Source: Erysipelotrichaceae bacterium (GTDB taxonomy: Bacteria > Bacillota_I > Bacilli_A > Erysipelotrichales > Erysipelotrichaceae). Taken from it: DNA of 11,999 nt. The stretch spans positions 1 to 11,999 of the forward strand of contig JAFZQL010000001.1 in NCBI GenBank assembly GCA_017620435.1. Reading direction: 5' to 3'. The position numbers were made by a program, and so were the translations under genes. Under the pieces are notes generated by a model that searched no databases, was not told where the DNA came from, and saw nothing but the letters and a program-made list of their open reading frames with translations. Shown here in pieces: positions 6,511 to 11,999 of this stretch; within the stretch, counting starts at the first letter, position 1; each line of letters opens with the position of its first letter.

Positions 6511-6530
6511 ACAGGATTATAGAAAAACAA

Positions 6531-6556
6531 AAAAGAAGGGCATCAGCCCTTCTTTT
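6531..6556. terminator. Bidirectional terminator between convergent genes
   Basis: AAAAGAAGGGC (6531-6541) is an exact inverted repeat of GCCCTTCTTTT (6546-6556) around an ATCA loop. It has A-runs on the left and T-runs on the right, so it can stop transcripts from the FMN-protein gene and, on the other strand, from the hydrolase gene. Confidence 0.88.
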
Positions 6557-6569
6557 ACATATGTCTAAT

Positions 6570-7499
6570 TTACAGGATACAGCTGTCGAAGAAAGCGATG
6601 ATGCCGTCTTCCACTTCTTCCTTGATGTCGCTGTAGTTGTGGATCTCGTGACGGTAGCCGGTATAGAGGACTGTCGTTACGTTATGACCTGTATCCGTCA
6701 GCCAGTTGCCTGCCTGATAGACCCCTGTGCCGTACTGTCCTACCGGGTCCTGGTCTCCGGCGATGTTGTAGATAGGAAGTTCTGTTGGAACCTTCTTTGC
6801 CCACTGCTCTCCGGTGATGTCTTTCATCATCTGCAGGAAGTAAAGCCATGCCCGGTTGGATGTCGGCTTGGTAAAGGCATCGAACGGGTCTTCCGCGTGA
6901 TCCTTCTGTACATACGGGCTGTCGCAGATCCATTCATTGCCTAGGGTAACGCCTTCCTTGCAGCGGGCAAACATCCAGCCCATGAAGGTAGCGCCAAGCG
7001 TTGGATCGGAATCATCGCCCTTTCCTTCATCCACCAGCTTCTGAACGATCGCGATGTTTTCATCCAGATTCGGCCATATGCCGGTCGTGCCGCAGATCGT
7101 TGCGCCGGAGAGATCTTTTCCGTATCTGGCGATGTACTGCCTGGTAATGAAGGAACCCATGGAATGTCCGAACATGAAGTAAGGCAGATCCGGATACTTC
7201 TCGACGACCAGATCATGGAGTTTCTTTTCATCCTCGACCATCGTCTCAAAGCCCTTCTCGCCCCAGTTGCCCCAGCTGTTGTTTTCCAGAGCGGTCTTGC
7301 CGTGGCCGACGTGGTCATCTGCCGCAACGATATATCCTGCTTCCATGAAGCTGGTGATCATGTGCAGATAACGGCGGGAATGTTCGCCGAAACCGTGAAT
7401 CAGCTGAATGATGCCTAAAGGTCTGCAGGCAGGCACATAGATCCATCCGTAGACCCTGTCCCGTTCATTAAAAGAGAGAAAATCAACCTCGTGTAACAT
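6570..7499 (-). CDS. Serine alpha/beta hydrolase (monoacylglycerol lipase / lysophospholipase-like)
   Basis: This protein of 309 residues has the complete Hydrolase_4 (monoglyceride lipase) pattern: the oxyanion segment LIHGFGEHS (33-41), DDHVGHGKT (61-69), the nucleophile elbow GHSMG (111-115, Ser113), the acid in AGDQDPVG (247-254, Asp251 most likely) and His284 in YRHEIHN. It probably cleaves short esters, such as monoglycerides or lysophospholipids, in the cytosol; the real substrate is not readable. I place the start at 7499, where AAAGGA (7511-7506) stands 6 nt upstream. In-frame ATGs at 7547 and 7544 have no ribosome site and coincide with a probable extended -10 box. The gene converges on the FMN-protein gene and diverges from the transporter. 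Confidence 0.87.
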   Translation of the reverse strand: MLHEVDFLSFNERDRVYGWIYVPACRPLGIIQLIHGFGEHSRRYLHMITSFMEAGYIVAADDHVGHGKTALENNSWGNWGEKGFETMVEDEKKLHDLVVEKYPDLPYFMFGHSMGSFITRQYIARYGKDLSGATICGTTGIWPNLDENIAIVQKLVDEGKGDDSDPTLGATFMGWMFARCKEGVTLGNEWICDSPYVQKDHAEDPFDAFTKPTSNRAWLYFLQMMKDITGEQWAKKVPTELPIYNIAGDQDPVGQYGTGVYQAGNWLTDTGHNVTTVLYTGYRHEIHNYSDIKEEVEDGIIAFFDSCIL

Positions 7500-7505
7500 A
7501 AATGA

Positions 7506-7551
7506 TCCTTTCTTCGGGCCAAGCCCGTATCTTTCTGTCTTCATCATAACA
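7506..7551 (-). promoter_or_regulatory. Promoter and hairpin-containing leader of the hydrolase gene
   Basis: On the minus strand, TGTTATGAT (7551-7543) is an extended -10 box. A start near 7536 gives a leader of about 37 nt. This leader holds a 5-bp GC hairpin, CGGGC-TTG-GCCCG (7527-7515), immediately before the AAAGGA ribosome site at 7511-7506. The hairpin could tune access to the site, or simply protect the 5' end. Confidence 0.4.
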
Positions 7552-7577
7552 TGTTTTCTGTGATCGTTTCGTGTAAC

Positions 7578-7586
7578 TGCTATAAT
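7578..7586 (+). promoter_or_regulatory. Extended -10 promoter of the transporter gene
   Basis: TGC-TATAAT (7578-7586) is a perfect extended -10 element, and no clear -35 is needed or seen. Transcription would start near 7593, leaving a leader of about 140 nt before the transporter ATG. Confidence 0.55.
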
Positions 7587-7592
7587 AAACTC

Positions 7593-7733
7593 GTAAGATG
7601 TCGGCAGAGGGACGCGGATCGATTAAACGATGTTCGGAAGGTAATCCGGAATTGCATCAGAATTCAGGGAGGGTAAGCAGCCGTTCTTATGGATGAAGTC
7701 TTGATTCAAGGCAGTTTTGTTAAAGGAGATTAT
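7593..7733 (+). promoter_or_regulatory. Long, possibly structured 5' leader of the transporter gene (candidate cis-regulatory RNA)
   Basis: This ~140-nt stretch has no gene. A short CGGC (7602-7605)/GCCG (7680-7683) pairing could close a domain. Inside it are ATCG-ATTAAA-CGAT (7618-7631), hairpin A with TTCGGA (7633-7638) pairing to TCCGGAA (7645-7651, one bulged G), and hairpin B with CC-G-GAATT (7646-7653) pairing to AATTC-A-GG (7661-7668). A and B share bases 7646-7651 and cannot form together. A weak GTCTTG-ATT-CAAGGC hairpin (7698-7712) with a TTTTGTT tail comes just before the AAAGGAG site. I compared it by memory with common riboswitch consensus motifs and recognised none. The structures are read by eye, without energy values. 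Confidence 0.35.
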
Positions 7734-8702
7734 ATGTACTTTTCAATTGGATTGGCATTTGTTTTAACGCTGTTCGCTGCAGCCATGTGGGGCAGCTGGA
7801 TGCAGGTAGTGAAACACCTGAAGGACTATCCCATTACCGGACTGGTCTTCTGGCTTTATACTTTTTCGTTTCTCATCATATGGATGATTACCCTGATTGT
7901 TGCACCTAGACTGCTGGATGCTTCCATCATAGAACTTACTCGGCAGAATCTGCCGGTTATAGGCAGAATCCTGATGGGTGGAGCCATGATGTCTATGGGA
8001 CTGTTCTGTTCCCTGACGGTCATGAAAAACGTGGGACTGATTCTATCGGTTACAGTAAGCGGTGGAGTCGGTGTCATTATGGGACTGGTTACTTCGATCC
8101 TGGAAGAAGGTATCCCTGAAAACGGTCTGTTTATGATCATACTCATTGCCGTTGTGTATATTGCTGCGGGAATGACTTCCGCCTATGCGTCCTATCTGAG
8201 AAATGAAGATCACGGCATCGGCAATGCTCAGAATTCTGTAACCTTACCGGTATTAGGCATTATGCTGGCATCAGCGATCCTGACCAACGGCTGGTCCATT
8301 GGAACGGCAACAGGAACTGCCAGAGGTATTCCTCCTGTCCTTACCTGCGCCTATATGGCAACAGGTTCTTTCCTGTCCGTATTGCTTGTTTCCTTATTCA
8401 TTTTTACCAAAAAGAAACAGTGGAGAACTGTACTTTGCATCGGCTCCAGTAAAAAACCGATCCTATTGGGCTTTATCAGTGCCTGCTGCCATTACGGAGG
8501 CAACCTGATCTCCATCTACTCAATGCCATCTTTAAGCGCTACGATTTCCTTTCTCTTAGGCAGAACATCCAATCTCTGGACAATTTTCTGGGGGATTTTC
8601 TATAAAGAATTTGAAAAAATATCCAGAAAAACGAAACTGGTACTGTATACCTCTATTGTACTGTTTCTGCTCGGAACGCTGCTGCTGGCGATGACGAAAT
8701 GA
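7734..8702 (+). CDS. DMT/RhaT-like multi-spanning membrane transporter
   Basis: This is a 322-residue integral membrane protein with about ten hydrophobic segments (roughly 3-24, 35-57, 76-96, 100-120, 131-153, 170-187, 203-225, 241-265, 268-290, 303-320). This is the layout of the drug/metabolite transporter superfamily. The C-terminal half (an SVLL-V-LFIF segment, a charged KKKQW loop, then a Gly-Gly-Asn helix and a final LGTLLLAM helix) reminds me of sugar-proton symporters of the RhaT/GRP type, but the substrate is unknown. I chose the ATG at 7734, which follows AAAGGAG (7722-7728) by 5 nt, over an ATG at 7689 that has no ribosome site and adds a polar extension in front of the first helix. 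Its Ile and Leu codons (many ATT, ATA, TTA) are more relaxed than those of the neighbours. It stands alone, with the long leader upstream. Confidence 0.75.
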   Translation: MYFSIGLAFVLTLFAAAMWGSWMQVVKHLKDYPITGLVFWLYTFSFLIIWMITLIVAPRLLDASIIELTRQNLPVIGRILMGGAMMSMGLFCSLTVMKNVGLILSVTVSGGVGVIMGLVTSILEEGIPENGLFMIILIAVVYIAAGMTSAYASYLRNEDHGIGNAQNSVTLPVLGIMLASAILTNGWSIGTATGTARGIPPVLTCAYMATGSFLSVLLVSLFIFTKKKQWRTVLCIGSSKKPILLGFISACCHYGGNLISIYSMPSLSATISFLLGRTSNLWTIFWGIFYKEFEKISRKTKLVLYTSIVLFLLGTLLLAMTK

Positions 8703-8745
8703 AAAAAGACCTGATTTAGCATCAGAAAAACCGATGTCTGTTCAG

Positions 8746-8789
8746 TGATACAATAAAAGAAACAAGGAAACATAAAATCATCAAAGGAG
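8746..8789 (+). promoter_or_regulatory. Candidate promoter and ribosome binding site of glgA
   Basis: TGA-TACAAT (8746-8754) is an extended -10 element in the 94-nt gap after the transporter gene. A start near 8761 gives a leader of about 36 nt, ending in AAAGGAG (8783-8789), 7 nt before the ATG at 8797. A small CTGAT-ATCAG hairpin (8711-8725) upstream has no T-run on this strand, so I see no clear terminator for the transporter gene. Confidence 0.45.
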
Positions 8790-8796
8790 AAAAACC

Positions 8797-10611
8797 ATGA
8801 AGATCCTGTTTGTCACCAGTGAATGTGCGCCATATTCCAAATCAGGCGGTCTGGCTGATGTCGCTTTCTCTTTGCCTCCGGCACTGCTGAAAAGCGGAAA
8901 CGAGGTAGAGATCATCACCCCTTACTACAAGTGTGTCAGAGACAGATTTGAAAAAGAATGTGAATATGTCAAAGACTTTACTGTAAGTCTGGGAGACAAG
9001 ACCATGTACTGCGGCCTGTTCAGGACCGTTCTGTCCGGTGTTACCGTCTGGTTTATCGACAACATGGATCTGTTTCATCGGGACAGACTCTACGGCTACG
9101 ATGATGACCGTTTCCGTTTTGCCTGGTTCTCTAAAGCTGTGATCGACGGCATGGAAGAGATCGGATTCATCCCCGATATCCTGCACTGCAACGACTGGGA
9201 GAGCGCCCTTTGCGTGATTTATCTGAAAGATGACCAGGCGATACATGGACGTTACCGTAACGTCAAGACGGTATTTACCATCCACAACATTGCTTATCAG
9301 GGACAGTTCGGCGCATCCGAGCTGACTAAGACGTTCGCTCTGGATCAGGGCTGGTATGAAGGAGGTCTTGCCTACGACTATCAGGGAAGATCTGATATCA
9401 ATCTGATGAAAGGAGCGATGCTGATGGCGGATGCGGTATCGACCGTTTCTCCGACCTATGCCAGAGAACTCCATACGCCGCAGTTTGGCAAGGGTCTGGA
9501 AGGTGTCTGCGACATGATCGAATCCAAGATGTACGGCATTCTCAACGGCATCGATCCCGATCATTACGATCCGGCAACTGATCCGCGTATCCCTGCCAAC
9601 TTTATGATCCGGAACAAACGCGGAAAAGAGAAATGCAAGGAATATATCCAGGAACAGTTCGGCCTGAAAAAAGAAAAGAACTGGCCTCTGTTTGCGGTCG
9701 TAGCCAGACTGGTGGAACAGAAGGGCGTCGATCTGATCTGTCAGATCCTGCCGGAACTGATGAAGAAGGGTGTACAGATCGTCATCTTCGGACAGGGCGA
9801 GAAACGCTACGTCAATTACTTCAACGAATGCAGAGAAGCCTATCCGGGACAGTTCGGCTTCTCCGATCAGTATACCGAAGAAATGGCCGCCAGAGTCTTT
9901 GCGGGAGCGGACTTCTATCTGATGCCTTCCGCCTTTGAGCCTTGCGGATTGTCCCAGATGATGGCCATGCGTTACGGGACCGTTCCGATCGTCCACGAAA
10001 CGGGAGGGCTCAAGGATACGATACGCCCTTATTCCGACTTCGACGGGATTGGAGACGGATTCTCTTTTGCCTCCTACGACGCCAAGGCACTGATGCTGGC
10101 GATAGACGAAGCAATCAAGGTCTACTTTGCCCGCTATGATGTCTTTAAGACGATCAGGGACCGTTGCATGCGGAAGGACTTCTCGTGGGACCGTTCCGCC
10201 CAGACCTACATGAAGATGTATGCCGATATCTGCGGCAGCGGCCATGATCCGAACGTTACGTTCCGGGATGCCTACGATGTCCTGAAGGTAGCCTATGAAG
10301 ATCTGGAGGAATACCGCAACGCATATCTGTCAAAACAGAACGACGACTATCAGAATGTCGCCCAGATCCGTATCGAAGGACCGGGTGAGGGTACATTTTA
10401 TGTGAAGTTTACGAAACAGGGCATGGAGATGCAGCCTTACGACTACTACGGTGCGGATGTGACAGTCTCTACCAGTTTCGATAATCTCTACAACATGGCA
10501 ACAGGAACCGTATCTGCCGATAAACTGTTCGTGAACGGACAGATGAAAGTAGACGGAAACATATCCAAGGGAGCAGAAATGCGTTATCTTTTGGGGAAAT
10601 GGAAGAAGTAG
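8797..10611 (+). CDS. glgA: Glycogen synthase (GT5) with C-terminal SCP2-like domain
   Basis: The first ~478 residues are a GT5 glycogen synthase, which extends alpha-1,4-glucan with glucose from ADP-glucose in the cytosol. Visible are KSGGLAD (15-21, nucleotide-sugar loop), LHCNDWESAL (129-138), TIHNIAYQG (161-169), VSTVSPTYARE (214-224), GILNGID (247-253), ARLVEQKGVD (303-312) and the acceptor/nucleotide motif AFEPCGLSQM (379-388). Typical GlgA ends at about 475-485, but this protein has 604 residues. A helical linker (488-~513) leads into a ~90-residue domain (515-604) with GTFYVKFTKQGMEM, DVTVSTSFDNLYNMATG and KLFVNGQMKVDGNISKGAEM. That is the strand-helix pattern of SCP2 sterol-carrier domains, which make a hydrophobic pocket. 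The frame is continuous and the stop is normal. No other glycogen gene is in the window. The synthase call is very secure; the SCP2 call is by pattern only. Confidence 0.93.
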   Translation: MKILFVTSECAPYSKSGGLADVAFSLPPALLKSGNEVEIITPYYKCVRDRFEKECEYVKDFTVSLGDKTMYCGLFRTVLSGVTVWFIDNMDLFHRDRLYGYDDDRFRFAWFSKAVIDGMEEIGFIPDILHCNDWESALCVIYLKDDQAIHGRYRNVKTVFTIHNIAYQGQFGASELTKTFALDQGWYEGGLAYDYQGRSDINLMKGAMLMADAVSTVSPTYARELHTPQFGKGLEGVCDMIESKMYGILNGIDPDHYDPATDPRIPANFMIRNKRGKEKCKEYIQEQFGLKKEKNWPLFAVVARLVEQKGVDLICQILPELMKKGVQIVIFGQGEKRYVNYFNECREAYPGQFGFSDQYTEEMAARVFAGADFYLMPSAFEPCGLSQMMAMRYGTVPIVHETGGLKDTIRPYSDFDGIGDGFSFASYDAKALMLAIDEAIKVYFARYDVFKTIRDRCMRKDFSWDRSAQTYMKMYADICGSGHDPNVTFRDAYDVLKVAYEDLEEYRNAYLSKQNDDYQNVAQIRIEGPGEGTFYVKFTKQGMEMQPYDYYGADVTVSTSFDNLYNMATGTVSADKLFVNGQMKVDGNISKGAEMRYLLGKWKK

Positions 10612-10625
10612 GAAAGGAAGCAATT

Positions 10626-11729
10626 ATGGATGAGAACAGACTGAAACTGGGTTTCGGACTCATGCGTCTGCCGAAGTTCGAAGACGGGACGATCGATGTG
10701 GAACAGGTCAAGAAGATGGTCGATCTGTTCATCGAAGCCGGAGGGACCTATTTCGATACCGCCTTTGCCTATCCCGGATCGGAAGAGGCGATCCGTCAGG
10801 CTCTGGTAGAAAGATATCCAAGAGATAGCTATACGCTTGCCAGCAAGCTGATGTGTTCTCCGGATATGAACAGCGAAGAAGAAGCGAAAAACGAGTTTAA
10901 TATTTCCCTGGAAAGAACACAGGCCGGCTATTTTGATTATTATCTGCTGCATGCGATACAAAGAGGAAACTATAAAAAATACGAAGAGTTCCGTATCTGG
11001 GACTATGTGAAACAACTGAAAGAAAAAGGTCTGGTGAAGCATTACGGTTTTTCGTTCCATGGCGATCCTGAGCTGCTGAAAGAACTGCTGGCGCAGCATC
11101 CGGATGTTGACTTCGTACAGCTGCAGATCAACTATGCCGACTGGGAGAATCCGGGCGTGAAATCCAAAGAGAACCTGGAGATCTGCAGAGAACACGGCAA
11201 GAAAGTGGTGGTCATGGAACCCGTTAAGGGAGGCATCCTGGCGGATCCGATCCCTACTGTCAAGGAAATCTTCGACAAGGCCGATCCTGACGCATCGTAC
11301 GCATCCTGGGCTGTACGCTTCGTAGCATCGCAGGAGGGGATCTTTAAAGTCCTGAGCGGTATGAGCAGCATTGCCCAGATGGAAAACAATCTCAGCTACA
11401 TGAAAGACTTCAGGCCTTTAAACGAAGAAGAAGAAAAAGTGATTGAAGCCGCACAGGAAGCGATCGATGCAGATCAATCCATCCCATGTACAGGATGTAG
11501 ATACTGTACCGAAGGCTGTCCGATGGAGATCCCGATCCCTGATATCTTTGCGGTAGAAAACAGAAGAAAAGGCTCTCCGGAATTCAGGACCAAGAGGGAA
11601 TATGTGATCGTTACCACAGGAAAGGGAAAAGCGAGCGACTGTCTGCAATGCGGTCAGTGCGAAAGCGTCTGCCCTCAGCATCTACCGATCATCTCTCTTC
11701 TGGAAAAGTGCAGAGAACTGGAAGATTAA
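10626..11729 (+). CDS. Aldo/keto reductase with two C-terminal 4Fe-4S cluster motifs
   Basis: The protein has 367 residues in the COG1453-like arrangement. Residues 1-~265 form an AKR TIM barrel, with the likely catalytic tetrad Asp44, Tyr49, Lys74 and His109 (FDTAFAYPG, ASKL, LLHA). A ferredoxin-like tail follows, with CTGCRYCTEGCP (Cys288, 291, 294, 298) and CLQCGQCESVCP (Cys339, 342, 345, 349). Such enzymes are common in anaerobes and presumably link NAD(P)H-dependent carbonyl reduction to iron-sulphur electron transfer; the substrate is unknown. I chose the ATG at 10626, with AAGGA 7 nt upstream, over an ATG at 10599 that overlaps glgA and adds nine atypical residues. It lies 14 nt after the glgA stop and is probably co-transcribed with it. 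A palindromic terminator follows. Confidence 0.9.
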   Translation: MDENRLKLGFGLMRLPKFEDGTIDVEQVKKMVDLFIEAGGTYFDTAFAYPGSEEAIRQALVERYPRDSYTLASKLMCSPDMNSEEEAKNEFNISLERTQAGYFDYYLLHAIQRGNYKKYEEFRIWDYVKQLKEKGLVKHYGFSFHGDPELLKELLAQHPDVDFVQLQINYADWENPGVKSKENLEICREHGKKVVVMEPVKGGILADPIPTVKEIFDKADPDASYASWAVRFVASQEGIFKVLSGMSSIAQMENNLSYMKDFRPLNEEEEKVIEAAQEAIDADQSIPCTGCRYCTEGCPMEIPIPDIFAVENRRKGSPEFRTKREYVIVTTGKGKASDCLQCGQCESVCPQHLPIISLLEKCRELED

Positions 11730-11752
11730 AAAAGTGCCGATCGGCACTTTTT
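11729..11752. terminator. Perfectly palindromic bidirectional terminator
   Basis: AAAAAGTGCCGA (11729-11740) and TCGGCACTTTTT (11741-11752) form a perfect 24-nt inverted repeat. It is flanked by the stop codon of the reductase gene on one side and by the stop codon of the dipeptidase gene on the other. A-runs and T-runs on both sides let it serve both convergent transcripts. Confidence 0.9.
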
Positions 11753-11999
11753 ATTTACATCTTTTCAGCACTTCGATCAGATTCTCATAGGCCCTGTCGA
11801 AGGAAGCCAGATCAAGCTTCTCCTCCGGAGTGTGTTCTCCGACTTCGATCGGACCGTAGGTAATGATATCCAGATCCGGGACCAGACCCTTGAAGATACC
11901 GCATTCCAGACCGCCGTGGGTAGAACGCTCTTTCATCTCGATCCCTTTCTCTTTCAGGACTTCTCTAAGGATCTCTCTCAACGGTGAATCCTTACAGTA
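11751..11999 (-). CDS. pepD: Aminoacyl-histidine dipeptidase (PepD-like, M20 family), C-terminal fragment
   Basis: These are the last 82 residues of a minus-strand gene that continues past the right edge of the window. The stretch STHGGLECGIF, then PDLDIITYGP, EHTPEEKLDL and a final helix, is the C-terminal part of the PepD/Xaa-His dipeptidase group of zinc peptidases. The His and Glu of the HxGLEC segment and the final HTPxE segment belong to the active centre. These enzymes hydrolyse dipeptides such as carnosine or cysteinylglycine in the cytosol. A TTG at 11981 is internal to the open frame and is not the start. The subfamily rests on one short segment, and other M20 C-termini are less similar. 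Confidence 0.85.
   Translation of the reverse strand, partial: YCKDSPLREILREVLKEKGIEMKERSTHGGLECGIFKGLVPDLDIITYGPIEVGEHTPEEKLDLASFDRAYENLIEVLKRCK

Noticed and set aside
7689..7733. An ATG at 7689 as the transporter start or as a leader peptide
   Set aside because: There is no ribosome site before it, and it is in frame with the transporter without a stop, so it is not a separate leader peptide. The AAAGGAG at 7722-7728 clearly serves the ATG at 7734.
7593..7733. Assignment of the transporter leader to a known riboswitch (TPP, SAM, preQ1, guanidine, fluoride, cyclic di-GMP, ZTP)
   Set aside because: None of the conserved core motifs I remember for these classes can be found in the sequence, so I left it unassigned.
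8703..8740. Hairpin CTGAT/ATCAG after the transporter gene as a terminator
   Set aside because: The stem is only 5 bp and is followed by A residues rather than T residues on the coding strand.
8842..10245. A long open frame (467 codons) on the minus strand opposite glgA
   Set aside because: It is fully antisense to an unmistakable glycogen synthase, has no ribosome site and its translation resembles no family. It results from the codon bias of glgA.
10599..10625. An ATG at 10599 as the start of the aldo/keto reductase
   Set aside because: It lies inside the end of glgA without a proper ribosome site. The ATG at 10626 has AAGGA at 7 nt and gives a typical N-terminus.
1..11999. CRISPR arrays, insertion sequences, phage genes, tRNA or rRNA genes
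   Set aside because: I looked for repeated spacers, terminal inverted repeats near transposase-like proteins, and tRNA-like cloverleaf ends, and saw none.

Overview
The window looks like a chromosomal housekeeping segment of a low-to-mid GC Gram-positive (Firmicutes) bacterium. I lean towards an Erysipelotrichia-like gut lineage, but that is inference. The support is the gene order rsmA-ispE-prs (the ksgA/ispE/glmU/prs neighbourhood of Firmicutes), AAGGAG Shine-Dalgarno sites, TATAAT boxes and many compact U-tailed terminators. I see no IS element, phage gene, CRISPR array, tRNA or rRNA. No gap between genes exceeds 300 bases; the longest (7500-7733) is a divergent promoter region plus a possibly structured leader.

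Layout. Bases 2-2871 (+): the 3' end of rsmA, then ispE, then a 470-residue PRPP synthetase whose first ~150 residues are not part of the normal enzyme and look like a decayed GlmU-type nucleotidyltransferase domain. Bases 2932-3657 (+): a PPP-family metallophosphatase whose -10 box sits so close to its ATG that the mRNA is probably leaderless. It converges on nudC (3679-4482, -) across a shared terminator. Upstream of nudC on the same strand is a purine nucleoside phosphorylase (4553-5374, -) with its own terminator. Bases 5453-6510 (+): a membrane-anchored DUF4230-like protein and a small FMN-binding split-barrel protein, divergent from the phosphorylase. Bases 6570-7499 (-): a serine alpha/beta hydrolase. 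Bases 7734-8702 (+): a multi-spanning DMT/RhaT-like transporter behind a ~140-nt leader. Bases 8797-10611 (+): glycogen synthase with an extra C-terminal domain that resembles SCP2, followed 14 nt later by an aldo/keto reductase with two 4Fe-4S motifs (10626-11729). A palindromic terminator separates this pair from the 3' end of a pepD-like aminoacyl-histidine dipeptidase (11751-11999, -, incomplete).

How the genes fit together. The left half is largely nucleotide and isoprenoid housekeeping: PRPP synthesis, purine salvage (which links to PRPP through phosphoribosyltransferases), NAD(H) or dinucleotide hydrolysis and 16S rRNA maturation. The right half is carbon storage, transport and redox. 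The most unusual points are two apparent domain fusions, GlmU-like-Prs and GlgA-SCP2-like. After them come the leaderless phosphatase mRNA and the transporter leader with two mutually exclusive hairpins. All functional calls rest on motif and family recognition by eye; no database search was run.
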